The notes: generated from the sequence alone by a model not told the origin. 64,000 bases of DNA from DATFQI01 sp963831105 (GCA_963831105.1 CAWHOS010000008.1:1-64000); one strand, 5' to 3'. Shown: positions 1 through 11,112, counted from the first letter of the stretch. Made by a program: numbers and translations.

Positions 1-162
1 TCCGCTTCGTTGGCCGTTTTCCGCGCCTTTGCAGGCGTTTCGCGCGGAATCCGTTCGGGCGTCCGACCCCAACGAACCCCAGCGAACCCCTCGGTTTCTG
101 ACATTTGTGTCCCCCGATGTCCCCCGGGGGCGACTTTTCCGCGATCGTCCGCTAGAGGGGTC

Positions 163-1335
163 ATGGCGAACTGGCGGAGCACTCGAACCCCCGGCGTCTA
201 CGTCGCGCACTCGCAAGTCGTGCCCGGCCTTCGCGGACGCCGACGCGCGGTGCCGCTGCAAGCCGTCCTGGCGAGGCCGGCGCTGGGATCCGGCACCGCG
301 CAAGCCGGTCTGGAGCAAGGCGACGAAGGACCGCGGCGAGGTGCTCGTCTGGCTCGGCGCCGCCGCCAAGGGCGCCGACCACCTGGCCGAGCTCGCCGCC
401 CGCGGTCCGACCCTCGGCTCGCTCGGCGACGAGTGGCTCGACGGCGTCGAGCGCGGCCGGATCGGCCGGCGGCGCGGCCGAGGCAAGCCGTACTCCGAGA
501 CGACGATCGAGAGCATGCGCCGCCGCTGGGAGTACAAGGTGCGCCCCGAGTTCGGCGACCGCTTCGCCGGCGAGCTGACCGAGATGGACTGGCAGCGCTG
601 GATCGACCAGCTCACGCGCCAGGGCCTGTCCCGCTCCATCGATCGCGCAGCTCATCTCGCTCGCCTCGGGCATCTACGCCTGGGCCGTCCGCGCCGAGCC
701 GCCGGCTCGTCCAGCGCAATCCGCTCCGCCTCGTCGAGCTCCCGCCCAACGACGAGAAGCCACGCATGCGCGTCGCGCTCGCGCCCGAGGCCGCCGCGCT
801 CCTGGCCGCCCTCGAGCCCGAGGACCGCCTCCCCTACGCGATCGCCTTCTACGCCGGTCTCCGCCGCTCCGAGCTCTACCGCCTCGAATGGCCCGACGTG
901 CTCGACGGCGACCGGATCGCCACCCGCATCCACGTCATGAAGTCCAAGAGCGACGCCGGCACCCACCGCCGGCCGCCGATCGCCGACAACCTCCGCACGA
1001 TCCTCGCCGCCGCCTGGGAGCGCCAGGGCCGCCCACGCGAAGGCAAGGTCCTCGGCGTCTCCGTGATGTCCGGCAAGCACGCCGAGCGAGCCGACGCGGC
1101 CTGGACGGCCGCCGGCCTCAACCGCATCACGCTCCACGAGTGCCGCCACACGTACGCCTCCCTGCTCATGGCCGCCGGCTACACGATCAAGGAGCTCATG
1201 GAGTTCATGGGCCACGCCGACCTGCAGATGGTCAACCGCTACGTGAAGCTCCTGCCGCAGCCGGGCGAGGACGACGCGGCTGCGCGGCTCAACGACTACC
1301 TACGGCGCTCGGCGTCCGATCGCCGCGACGCCTAA
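163..1335 (+). pseudogene. Tyrosine site-specific integrase, broken by about three frameshifts
   Basis: This was a phage/ICE-type tyrosine recombinase that would catalyse integration and excision of the element. The start (MANWRSTRTPGVYV) is followed by a Cys-rich segment (SCPAF..ARCRC), common in actinobacterial integrases. A SAM-like core-binding region comes next (GKPYSETTIESMRRRWEYKV). The catalytic domain keeps the box I Arg (AGLRRSELYRLEW), box II HxxR (LHECRHTYASLL) and the C-terminal H...Y (EFMGHADLQMVNRYVKLL). The reading frame changes near 210-216, 635-640 and 695-705, so no single frame encodes the protein; the last ~210 codons are intact in one frame. The pieces join without lost residues, which suits either recent inactivation or sequence error. 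No adjacent tRNA or clear att core was seen. Confidence 0.85.
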
Positions 1336-3099
1336 CCAGGCTCTTCCTTCGGCTCGCGCTCTGACGCTGGCGCTTCGCGACTGTCGCGCGACGCATGAGC
1401 CTGACCGCCGCGCCGCCGTGCATCCGAGCCGATCGATCTCGCAGAGCGCCGAGGCGCGATCGCCTCGACGGTTTCCCGGATACGGGCAGTATCTCACCGG
1501 CGCAGGGCCCGTCGACGCTCGTGGTCAGCTCGCCCGGGACGCGTTTCGGCCGCCGCTCGAGGAGCTGCTCGCACTGAGATGCCTCAAGCAGCCGGCACGC
1601 TGCCTCCGGCCACCCGGTGGTCTGTCGAACGGATCCGAAGCCCGATGACTCGGGCGTAGTCTCAGCGGTGACGTATTCTCAGCGGTACCTCCGGTCGTAG
1701 ATGCTACACTCCACTCGCTCCGGCGGCCGAGATGCGAAGGCCGCCATCCGGCTGGCAGAAGCGAACGCGCGTCGCGCTTGCCCCTGAACTCGGCACGCGC
1801 CGCTCGCAGGGTGCATCAGCCCCGTCCTGGTGCCTGTGGGCCAGCCGCCGGGCGCGAATGGTAGCATCGCAAGGTGCCGAGCAGCGCGAAGCGGAGGCCG
1901 ACCTGCCTCCGGGATCCTCGACTCGCGGCCTCGCGCCGTGGCCCAGTTCCTCGAGCAGATGTTGTACCTGGTCACGTCGCAGGACGTTCTGGCGCGAGCG
2001 CCGAATGTCGCTGCACGTCGGTGACCCTTGCGGTGCCGTTCGGCGGTGATCTGCCACCGTCCCGCAGTGAGTCCGGCGCATCTACCTGACGCGGACGGCT
2101 TCGCCGGTCAAGGTCGCGACCCGTGCTCGACATCGGCGCTGCTCGGTGGCCTTGCGCGGTATATCGCCCGTCTTGCGGGTCAAGGCCGGCGGACGATCAT
2201 CCCGTTCGTCGCGCGCGAACAGTGCCGTGCTGCTCAAATGGCGACCGGGCATGAAGCAGGGCCACGGCGCGGCGCCCTACAACAGGGCGATCCTAGGACG
2301 GCGCACCCATGCGCAGCTACGTGACCGATGAACCCGTCGCCGGAGCACCGACCCGCGACTTCTCCAGGCACAATGTTCGGAAGGCTGGGCGCTCTCAAGC
2401 CCGCAGCGAGTTCTGCGGGCGCACCGATGCTACACCTAAGCCCGTAGGAAGACTGCACCGCCCGAGCTGATCAGAGCGGCCTCGGCCGTCTTCGTCACCT
2501 ATCAGCGGCACCCGACGAACTTCTCGCTGACAGCACCGGCGCTCGTGGACCTTGTGCGAGGACCCCACGCGGTCGCCGAAGCTAGCCATAGGCCCGGCGT
2601 TCCGGGCGTGCGCTAGAGTGCCGCCGCGCCGAGGAACGGCTCCGAGATCGGACTTGCGACGTGCATCGCCCGACGCGCTCGAGACGGCGAGTTCGTGGCC
2701 GCCATCCACGACGGCCGACGAAGGCTCGTTCAGCTACGCTACCCCATCAACCGAGCGGGCGCGGAGCCGAAGCGCGAACCGTTCATCGACCTGGACGCGC
2801 TTGAGACGTACGCCGACGACTTCGAGAACGGCGTGCACGGCTACACGACTGGCTCGCAGAGACGCGATACGCGGCCGACGAGTGAGATTGGCCTCTTCAG
2901 CAGGTGCCATAGCGCGAGGCAGCCGGAATGCGCCGCTTGCGCGGAAGCGACAGCCGGCAACACCGCACCGTGCATTCTGGCTTCCATGCAAAGCGCAGCT
3001 GAGGCCGCCCGCGCCGGCGCTGCTTCTCTCGCCTGGAGAGCTTCAGCAGGGACGAGCGTCACCTGCCGAGCTATCCGGGCGAGACGACGTCAGAAGTGG
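1336..3099. other. 1.76-kb stretch without an intact gene; decayed element DNA
   Basis: No frame on either strand carries a recognisable protein. A 10-bp direct repeat (TCTCAGCGGT) lies at 1660-1669 and 1677-1686, 17 bp apart. One stretch, about 2695-2872 on the plus strand, has coding-like composition (AAIHDGRRRLVQLRYP, then FIDLDALETYADDFENG) and may be a gene remnant with no recognised family. The G+C and codon phase of the rest are weaker than in neighbouring genes, consistent with eroded mobile-element sequence. Confidence 0.5.
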
Positions 3100-3345
3100 T
3101 TAGCCAACGTTGGCGTCGTCGTCCATGCCGCGCACCTGCGTCAGCTGGTGCGCGTGGCGCTGGACCCAGCGCTCCAGCTCGGCCACGGGGATCAGGATTA
3201 GCTGGCCCGACAACACGACCTTGAGCTCCGGCTGGACCTTGCGCTCGAAGTGGTTGATGCTCACGCCCAGCGACGCGGCGGCCTCGCGCCGGGTCAGCGT
3301 GTAGCGCGGCACCGGCGCCAGTGGCCGTGTCGATCGTCGCGGCAT
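3100..3345 (-). CDS. Helix-turn-helix excisionase/AlpA-like DNA-binding protein
   Basis: This 81-aa protein carries a MerR/excisionase-type helix-turn-helix (YTLTRREAAASLGVSINHFE) followed by a wing-like segment (SGQLILIPVAELERWVQRH). Such small proteins act as recombination directionality factors or regulators of integrative elements. Its ATG overlaps the stop codon of the upstream relaxase gene (ATGA at 3343-3347), so the two are translationally coupled, and it faces the integrase across 1.76 kb of non-coding DNA. It is intact in one frame, unlike its neighbours. Excisionase versus transcriptional regulator cannot be decided from sequence. Confidence 0.75.
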   Translation of the reverse strand: MPRRSTRPLAPVPRYTLTRREAAASLGVSINHFERKVQPELKVVLSGQLILIPVAELERWVQRHAHQLTQVRGMDDDANVG

Positions 3346-6231
3346 CAGAGCTCCCGTCCGAATCCGCGCTCGCGGCGGGTCATGCGCTCGGCCTGGCGCT
3401 CGCGGAGGTTCTCGGCTGCTCGGGCAGCGCTCGCCTCCCGCTCTCGCTCGAGGTCGTGCGGCACGGCTCCGTGCGTTTGCTCCGCGATCACCCGCCGAGC
3501 CTGGAGCAGCTCCAAGCGCGCGTCGGCCGCGCGCTCACGCGCTCGACGTCGCTGGCCGGTGGCCGCGGCTATCCAGCCTCGTTTCCCGTTCTCGAGGGTG
3601 CGGCGCTCGCGCTCGGCCACGGCGGCCGCCCGCTCGAGGCGGTGCAGTTCCTCAGCGCCATGTTCAGCCATCGGTTGGCCGGCGTCGATCGCGAGGATCT
3701 GCGCGCTGCTCGTCTGCAGGCGCGCGGTCAGTCGGGCGATCGGATCGGCTGGCTCGGTCGCGGTCGGTGCGAACTCCGCCCGCGCCTGGTCCGGTTGGGA
3801 GCACAGGTAGAGCTGGTTCTCCTCGCGCCCACGACTGAGCGCGACGTAGCCCCACTCGAGGCTGATTCCCTCGTCGGCGAGCACGTAGGAGCGGTCGACC
3901 GTAAGGCCCTGCGCGACGTGCCCGGTGATCGCGTAGCCGTGCAGCAGAGTCGGCTCGCCGTCGCTGGTCGTGCCCGTGAGGTAGTCGTGGTCGAGCACGA
4001 CCTGGCGGGCACCGATCTGCAGCAGCAGCGAGCCCTGCTCGCGATCGACAGCCAAGATCCGCCCGCGGTCGCCGTTGTCGACGCCGCGCCGGCGGTCGTT
4101 GCGCTTGACGACGATCCGATCACCCGGCGCGAAGCGCCCGCCCGGCAGCTCGAGCTCGGGCCCGGCCACGTCCCCGGCGACGCACAACTTCGCCCGCGCA
4201 AGCCGGTTGAGCTCGGCGACGTCGAGCGCGTCGACGGGCGATCATGACCGCTCGGTCGACGATCGCCGGCGGCGAGCCAGTCGTCGACCATGCGCTCGCG
4301 CGTTCGCTCCTCCGTCGCCTCGACGGCGAGACGGCCGTGCCGCTCGTAGAGGCCGACGGCCTCGGCGGCGCGACCATCGCGCAGCAGATCGAGCGCGCGC
4401 CGCTCCCACGCGTGCGCCTGGCGGAGGTTGTCCTTGAGCTCGATCGCGAACCCGCGCTGGACGAGGCCGCGGAAGACGCCGCCGGCCTCGATCTCCGGCA
4501 GCTGGCGGTGGTCACCGACGAGCACGAGCTTGCCGTGAACCCGCTCGACCCGATCGACGAGCTCGGCCAGCTCGCGCGTCGGGACCATCCCCGCCTCGTC
4601 GACGACCACGACGGCCTGATCCGGAAGCTCTCCGTACCCGCGCTGGAGCTCACCGAGCATCGCCGCCACGCTCGTGCTCTCGATGCCGGCGCCGTCCTGC
4701 AGCTCGCGCGCGGCGCGTCGCGCGACGGCCGCGCCAAGCACCGGATACCCGGCCGCCTGCCATGCCTCGCGGGCCGCTGCCAGGGCGAACGTCTTGCCCG
4801 TCCCGGCCTTGCCGGCGATCACGGCGACGCCGGCTCCGTCCAGGCAGAGCCTGCGGATGAGCCGCTGCTGCTCGTCGGACAGCGTCGGCCTCGAGGAGAT
4901 CGCGCGGCGCACGGCGTGCGCGTCCGCCAGTCCGGAGCCCGTGTCCGTCATCGCCGCGATGCGCTCGATCAGCGACCGCTCGAGCGCGAGATGCTCACGC
5001 GTGGAGTAGCGCAACAGCTCGCCGCTGGCCGGGATCGAGCGCCCGTCGCTCCGCCGGAACCGCTCGACCTCTGCCACCTCTCCGGCGCTCGGGACGATCG
5101 CCACGACGTGCGACGACCGCAGGAACGCGTCCGCCGCCGCCTCGATCGTCCTCGCGTCGCCGCCGAGACCGGCTTCGCAGAGCGCCTGGATCACGTCGCG
5201 GCGACAGAACGTCGCGCGCGAGCGCGTGAGACCCTGCGGGCCGGCCAGATCCTCGAAGGCGAGCTCGCGGTCCGAACCGAGCGCCGCGCGGCCGAGCGGC
5301 CGTCCCATGACGCGCCCCAGCTCCTCCCGGCCGAACCCCAACTCGGCCGCCCGAGCCCGCCACTCCCGAACAAGGTCCTCGGGACGCTGCGAGACGTCCT
5401 TCTTCCGGCGCGTGGCCAACGCCGCCGCCTCGGCCGCGCGCGGTCCCTCGGTGCCGCGCCCTTCGAGCGCCGCCTCGATCTCGACGCGCCGCCGGCTGAA
5501 CGCCTCGCGAACCGCACGAGGCACGCCGACGACCTCGCCGATCCCACCGCGGACCCTGCCCCACTCGACGCCCACCGTTCGCGTGAGCTCCGCCCGCAGC
5601 ACGGCCTGGTAGATGAAGCTCGCCGCCCGCGCGTGCGCGTACAGCCGCCGCCCGTCGAGCGCCGACCAGCGCCCGTCGCTGCCCCGCGCCACGTTCGCCA
5701 CGAGCAGGTGCGTGTGCAGCTGCGGATCGCCGGCACGCGACGTCCGGTGCCGGAACCCCGCAGCCACGAACCCGGCCACCGGCTCGACCACCGCACCTGC
5801 CGGCCCTCGCCTGACCGCCGCGGCCGACCGCTCGAGGTAGCCGAGGGCCTCCCGGACGGCCCGGTCATGCGCCGCGCGGACGCTCGATCGGAGCTCGTCA
5901 TCCCCGACGCCGAAGAGCACGCTGACGCTCTTGGGCGCTGAGAACGTCAAGTCGAACCCGCTCACGCGAACCCCGCCGCGGCCGTCCGGAGCGGCGAGCC
6001 GTCCCGCGGATCGCACCCGGCGAGCACGCGCCGCAGATCCTCTCCCTGCACAGGCCCATCGAGCCCGAGCTCGGCGCCGAGCGAACCGAGCCACTCCCCG
6101 CGCGCCTCAGGAGCCCCGAGGTAGTAGTCCTCGGCCCCTTCGGCCACGCTGTCGACGACGTCGACGCGGACCTCCGCCTGGTCGAGGTAGTACTTGGCCT
6201 GGCCGGCCGCGAGCTTGCCGATCGAGAGCAT
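3345..6231 (-). pseudogene. MobF/TraA-type conjugative relaxase-helicase, frameshifted
   Basis: The protein would nick oriT and unwind DNA for conjugative transfer. The N-terminus (MLSIGKLAAGQAKYYLDQAE) and the relaxase domain are typical of the TrwC/TraA family: SGFDLTFSAPKSVSVLFG and the three-His site GFRHRTSRAGDPQLHTHLLV. The C-terminal half is a RecD-like helicase with Walker A (AGKAGTGKTFAL), Walker B (VVVDEAGMV), the GDHRQLPEI motif, a late helicase motif (GYAITGHVAQGLTVD) and ALSRGREENQLYL. The frame changes near 5965-5980 and at least twice between about 4195 and 4260. The total of about 960 codons is near full family length. It shares an operon with the HTH gene at 3100-3345. It may be a true pseudogene or the result of sequence indels; all key motifs survive. 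Confidence 0.85.
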
Positions 6232-6245
6232 CCGGAGCTGGTCTC

Positions 6246-6362
6246 CAGTACTCAGGCCGCCGAGAAGCCCGTTCGGGCCATCGGATTTCGATCGGCGTCA
6301 GCAAGCGGACACCGGGCTCACCGTCGCGCCGGCCGGCCCCGGCACGAAGTGCAGGGGTGTGT
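6246..6362 (+). repeat. Direct repeat copy A (~115 bp), just upstream of the relaxase
   Basis: It begins CAGTACTCAGGCCGC and contains a small hairpin (GCCCGTtcGGGC), a conserved GATCGGCGTCAGCAAGC block and ends near GTGCAGGGGTGTG. A diverged copy in the same orientation lies at 11113-11223, with a nearly identical first ~70 bp and several short indels further on. The copy starts 15 bp from the relaxase start codon, where mobilisable elements often keep oriT, but no nick site can be proved. The two copies bracket the defence cassette at 6575-10990. Confidence 0.75.
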
Positions 6363-6390
6363 GTCTGCATCGCCTGTGGTACGAGAGCCC

Positions 6391-6430
6391 AAGTGCCTGA
6401 TGCGGCGTGCAAGTGCCTGATGCGGCGTAC
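6391..6430 (+). repeat. Tandem 20-bp repeat, two copies
   Basis: AAGTGCCTGATGCGGCGTGC is followed directly by AAGTGCCTGATGCGGCGTAC, an exact 20-bp period with one mismatch. It sits between the relaxase start and the IetA-like gene. Two copies are too few for CRISPR or an iteron array; it may be a regulator or relaxase accessory site, or a local duplication. Confidence 0.8.
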
Positions 6431-6574
6431 GTCGAGATCGGAGGCACGAGGATGTCGGTGCCGGCATCTCTTGTGCCTTGGCGTCGCGAGCCGGTGACAT
6501 CCCTTCATTCGTGCAAAGGTTCGTGCTGTCCTTGGCGCTCCGTAGACTCAGACAGCTTCCACGATCGTGACCCC

Positions 6575-7571
6575 GTGACCCAAGCCGAGCACATCAAGGC
6601 ACTTCTCACAGCCCACGTCGCACAGGACGAGGCGGGCTTTCGAGATGCGGCGTCTCAGCTAGCCGAAGACGAGGCACGTAAAGGCCACCGACTCCTCGCC
6701 CGCGACCTTCGTCGACTCATCGATGGAACCACGGTCTCCACGATGCCAAGACCACGTCGGTCGCCCGACGTACCAGTGGATGCAGAAAGAGGTCTCCCCC
6801 TAGCGACTGTCGAGTATCCCGAGCAAGGACTTGAGTCGGTTGTGCTTCCTCGGGGAGGTTCGCGAGACCCTGAGGCTACTCGTGGAAGATGTTCGGGCGC
6901 GTGAGCAATTCGCCGCCTGGGGGCTACCACCGAAGAGGAAAACCCTCTTCTTCGGGCCGCCGGGTTGTGGAAAGACTGTCACAGCTCGCGCGCTCGCAGG
7001 AGAGTTGAATGTTCCTCTGCTCTACGTACGATTCGACGCGCTGATTAGCTCATATCTCGGCGAGACGGCCGCAAATATGCGCCGGTTGTTCGATTTCGCG
7101 CAGACAAGTCCTTGGGTTGTCCTTTTCGATGAGTTTGACGCGGTGGGCAAGAGCCGTGATGATGCCAGCGAGCATGGAGAGTTGAAGCGAGTAATCAACA
7201 GTCTGCTGCAGTTGATGGACAGTATGACGGGACCGAGCCTGCTCGTGGCGGCGACCAACCATGAGCGCATGCTTGATCCTGCTCTATGGCGCAGGTTTGA
7301 CGAGATCGCTCACTTCGAACCCCCCGACCATTTTCAACGACTAGCGCTACTTCGCAAGTTCCTCCATGGCTTCCGACATCGCGAAGGAGACGTCAGGCGC
7401 ATGGCGAGCGATACCGAGGGATTGACGGGCAGCGATCTTGAGCGAGTTGCCGTGGAGGCAGTGAAGCAGGCAATCCTCGCGGCCCGTGAGGAGATCGACC
7501 TCGATGACCTCCTGGGCGCGCTTCGCCGGCAGCGGCAGCGTATGGCGGCGGCCAACGGCGTTACTGACTGA
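6575..7571 (+). CDS. ietA: IetA-like AAA+ ATPase of a defence/stability pair, one frameshift
   Basis: This AAA+ ATPase forms a two-gene system with the downstream subtilisin. IetAS pairs are known as plasmid-stability and antiphage systems in which an ATPase controls or feeds a serine protease. The GTG start gives an N-terminal helical region (AEHIKALLTAHVAQDEAGF, then GHRLLARDLRRLID). This is joined, through a one-base frame change near 6850, to the ATPase core: Walker A FFGPPGCGKTVTA (about residue 126), Walker B VLFDEFDAVG, sensor AATNHERML and arginine-finger region DPALWRRFDE. The stop is 2 nt before the protease start. Base composition is lower in GC than the core genome, as expected for acquired DNA. 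The core ATPase could be expressed from a TTG at 6831 even if the frameshift is real. Confidence 0.7.
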
Positions 7572-7573
7572 AC

Positions 7574-9999
7574 GTGGCGAGAGAACTTGAGCACCTCGCT
7601 CTGCCGCAGGTGCAGGCCCCAATCCCGCGAAAGAAGCGTGGTGGCGGCAGCAGCATCGTGCGCTCGAGCACTTCCGGCCACGCCGCAAAGCTAAAGGCGG
7701 ACGCAAAGCAGGTCTTGGACACCCAGCGGAGCAAGCACACGCGCCGCCGGCGTTACTCCCGCGCTCATATTCAAGCTCCGACTGCACCCAAAGGCGGATG
7801 TCGACGAGGATGTCCCTAGGGCGGTTTGGACTCTCCTTGGTGGCGAGAGACGCAAGCAAGACGCTGGTGGTGTTCGCGTCTGATGAAGACCTTTCGGCAT
7901 TTCGGAAGCGCGTCGAGATCTACGGCGCTCCGACGGGCGCCAAGTACGGCGAGGTCGGCAACATTGAGAGCCTCGAACCGATCACAGCCGAAGATCGCAC
8001 CGGACGACGCCTCTCGGCGGATCCGATTCAGCCTAACGAGGACGCTGTACCCGTCGATGTCGAGTTGTGGCATCCGGGAACGGCGAGTGGCGCGCTGGAG
8101 CGCGTGAACGAGTTCCGATCGTTTGTCGGCGACCAAGGACGCGTTACCGATCACTACGTAGGCGCTGATCTCATTGTTGTGAGGTGTCGCGTAGATGCGG
8201 TCCTCGTAGACCTCCTCCTGAACGTAGACATCGTGCGAGAAGTCGACCGCATACCTGCAGCGGCGATCGAGCGCCTTCAGGCGCTTGGTGTTGGCGCGGC
8301 AGATCTGCCCGAGATCCTTGAGGCGCCAGACGACGCGCCCGGTGTACTCATTCTCGACAGCGGCGTGACGGCTAACCATCCGTTGCTTGCGCCGGCGATG
8401 GGGGACGCCCAAGTCTTCCCTGCTGAGCTTGGCGAGCGCGACGGACTCGGACCTGCGGATGGTGATGAGCGGCTACACGGACATGGCACGGCAGTTGCTG
8501 GGTTTGCCGTGTGGGGAGTCCCTCACGGTGTCCTGAACGGCGGTTCGGCTCAGGCGCGCGTCGTTCTCTTCTCCGCCCGCGTTCTCGATTCCAACGCGGA
8601 ATACGATCCCAATCTCCTGGTAGAGCACCAGCTCGAGGCCGCGATTTTATACTTCCTTGACGCGTATCCGGAGTGCCGCGTCATCAATTTGTCGCTTGGC
8701 GACGATCGGCTCGTCTTCATGGAAGGCAATCGTCAGACGCGGCTAGCTGCTCGTATCGACGAACTCGCTTACGAGCTGCAGGCCCGAAATATCCTCTTTG
8801 TCATATCAAGTGGCAACTACGCCCACGATCCCGCGCATCATGCGTCGCACGTCGATGACTACCCCGCATATCTCCTGGGAGACGAGGCCGGACTGATCGA
8901 GCCGGCTACTGCCGCGCTTGCCTTGACGATCGGTGGCCTCTCCGGGGGCGGCGCTCCAGCACGACTGGCGCAAGCGGCAGGTCGCCGTGCCGTTGCAGCG
9001 GCCGAAGGGCATCCGTCGCCCTTCACACGCACCGGCCTCGGCGTTGGTCAGATGATCAAGCCAGAACTCGTTGAGCTCGCGGGCGATTACGCATATGACC
9101 CGTCATCGCCAGGAAAAATTGATCGCACCGATCCCGGCCTCGGACTCCCGACGACAAACCGGGACTTCGGTCCACCGGACGGCCGACTTCTTCGTGCGGT
9201 GTCTGGAACGAGCTTCGCAGCACCTGCGGTTGCCCATATGGCAGCCATGCTCTACGACCGCTATCCGGATGCGACGCCAAATCTCATCCGAGCGTTGTTG
9301 GCCGACAGTGCGCAGCTGCCCAGCGACAGACCCGCTCCGCTCAATAGGAGACACGATGACGAGAGCGTGCTCCGCGTCTACGGATATGGTCGGCCGGCAC
9401 TCGACCGCGCCGCGAGCTCCGACGACAATGACGTTCTTCTCGTCTCAGAGACCACAATCTCTCCCGACGCTTTTCAGCTTTTCGAGATCCCGTTTCTGCC
9501 ACCGGATTTCTTGGGCCGCGCCGGCGGCCGTTGGATCAGCGTGAGCCTGGCATTCGACCCTCCAACTCGCCAGACACGAGGCGATTCCTATCTGGGACTG
9601 GCGATGCAGTTTCACATGTTCCGCAACATCGCGGCGGAAGCTGTAAGCGGCGCGTTTCGCGATTGGCAAGCGGAGCCAGCGGGTCCCGACGAACAACGAC
9701 TCGAAAGCTCGCTCGGCAAGATCCCCGGCAGTCAAAAGGTGGATTTCACGCCAGGTGCGACCGTCCGGCGCCGGGGAACGCTACAGCGAGGTTTGCGCAA
9801 GATCACGAATATGTCCTGGGAGTACGACGGAGGCCCGCTGATTCTCGCGGTGAGTTGTCTTCGGAAGTGGGCTCCACCCGAGCTCAACGCCCAGCGATAT
9901 GCCGTGGTCGTGTCCCTAAAGCACGCCGATACCCAGGCAAGCCTCCACGCTCCGCTGCGAGCTCGCCTCCGACCACGTCCGCGCGTGCGGATCCGCTAA
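7574..9999 (+). CDS. ietS: IetS-like S8 subtilisin protease, frameshifted near the N-terminus
   Basis: This is the subtilisin-family partner of the ATPase. The GTG start opens VARELEHLALPQVQ and KKRGGGSS, the usual beginning of this family. Then a frame change near 7750 (GVTPALIFKLRLHPKADVDE) and another near 7800-7830 lead into the long intact frame. The S8 triad is complete: Asp in LILDSGVTANHPLL (about residue 261), His in HGHGTAVAGF (about 303) and Ser in SGTSFAAPAVAHM (about 546). The C-terminal ~170 residues form a beta-rich extension. There is no signal peptide, so it is probably cytoplasmic. The downstream gene begins at the very next base after its stop, indicating an operon. The catalytic part would still be made from 7798 if the frame breaks are genuine. 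Confidence 0.72.
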
Positions 10000-10332
10000 G
10001 TGGACCGCTCTGCGAATATCAACGCCGCAGGAAGCTTCCTTCGGGCAGTCGGCGACCGTCGTCGCCCGGGAGCTCAGGGAGCCGACGACGCAGAGGGTCA
10101 TCTGCCCGTGGCTAAGACCCTCACGGTGCTCGCCGAGTTGGCAGGGCCAGGCACAAGTGGCGTCGACGTTGACCTCATCGCCGCTAACGTCGGGATCTCG
10201 CGGGCGATACTGTTCGACACCCTCGTAAACTTGAATCAGCTGAACTTGATCTCGCTCGAGCATCGCGGCTCGCAGGACTTTGTCAAGTTGACGGAACTGG
10301 GCTCGACCGTCGAAGAGAAGCAGCGTGACTGA
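10000..10332 (+). CDS. Small winged-helix-like protein coupled to IetS
   Basis: The GTG start directly follows the protease stop (no gap), and the 110-aa product is intact. Residues 35-105 look like a winged helix-turn-helix: AKTLTVLAELAGPGTSGVDV, then LIAANVGISRAILFDTLVNL as the recognition region and a short hairpin ending FVKLTELGSTVEEK. This could be a transcriptional regulator of the cassette or a protein-interaction adaptor. Its own coding end overlaps the start of the following membrane protein gene by 8 nt. I know no standard third component of IetAS, so the function is open. Confidence 0.6.
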   Translation: MDRSANINAAGSFLRAVGDRRRPGAQGADDAEGHLPVAKTLTVLAELAGPGTSGVDVDLIAANVGISRAILFDTLVNLNQLNLISLEHRGSQDFVKLTELGSTVEEKQRD

Positions 10333-10990
10333 CCAACAGGTCGTTGACGTTCTTGTCGCTGCCGCGCTGGGTGCGCTTGTCGGCTCCGGTGGACTGGTAA
10401 CCGGTATCGCGACGCGCCGGCGAGCGCTCTGGTCTGCGGTCCGGCTCTCCTCTATGTCGGGTTCAACCTGGCAGCCTCCGCAGCCGCTTACGGATTAGTG
10501 TCGGCTTTCGATTGGAACTTCGGAGTCACTGATCCCGATGCTGCTCGATGGACTCGAGTTCTCGTCGCCGGACTGGGTGCAATGGCGTTGTTTCGGAGTT
10601 CGTTGTTTGTCGTACGGGTCGGAGGCGAGGACGTCGGGGTAGGCCCCAGCAGCCTGCTCGGTGCGCTCATGAGCGTCGCCGACCGAGGTGTCGATCGCCT
10701 GCGCGGCTCCAAGCGTGCCGATCAGGTAAACGAACTGCTCGAGAGCATCCCGTGGACCGCCGCGGACTGACCTGCCGGCGCTTTGTCTTGGATTGATGCA
10801 GAACGCGACGCGGCTAGAGAAGGACGCACTTGCGGGCGCGATTCGAGACATCGACGATGGAGACCTTGACGACGACGTACGCGTCCTACTTGTTGGCCTT
10901 GAACTCCTGAACCTTGCTGGGATCGGAGTGCTTACTGAGCGTGCGGTCGCGCTTCTCGGCGGCGATCCTCCTCCCATGGTCCTTGACTAG
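10325..10990 (+). CDS. Hypothetical multi-pass membrane protein of the IetAS-like cassette, two frameshifts
   Basis: The GTG start overlaps the previous gene. Three hydrophobic segments are visible: LVAAALGALVGSGGLVTGIA, ALLYVGFNLAASAAAYGLV and VLVAGLGAMALFRSSLFVV. A cytoplasmic-looking tail follows, with an acidic segment (LAGAIRDIDDGDLDDDVRVL). The frame must change near 10430-10440 and near 10770 to connect the parts into about 220 residues. The fragments are coding-like and contiguous, so one gene is likelier than three. No family is recognised. It may anchor or gate the protease system at the membrane, but that is inference from neighbourhood only. Confidence 0.45.
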
Positions 10991-11112
10991 CGGCCCATCT
11001 GCCACGGGTGCATTTCGACGCGCCATCGACAACTGCTGATGCGATCGTCGCCTCGTTTGAGCCTGACACTCGTTGCTATGGCAGGTAGCTCATCGTCCAG
11101 CGACGATTTCTA

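Noticed and set aside
2395..2709. Short minus-strand frames between integrase and HTH gene
   Set aside because: No motifs or ribosome sites; composition is unlike neighbouring genes.
6246..6320. tRNA gene or tRNA-end att site in the direct repeat
   Set aside because: A hairpin and a TTCGATC-like string are present, but no cloverleaf, anticodon arm or CCA-end pattern can be folded.
6391..6430. CRISPR-like repeat
   Set aside because: Only two adjacent copies without spacers and no cas genes.
7574..7819. Separate 81-aa gene between the ATPase and protease
   Set aside because: Its sequence is the normal N-terminus of the IetS-like protease; a frame break splits it from the catalytic part.
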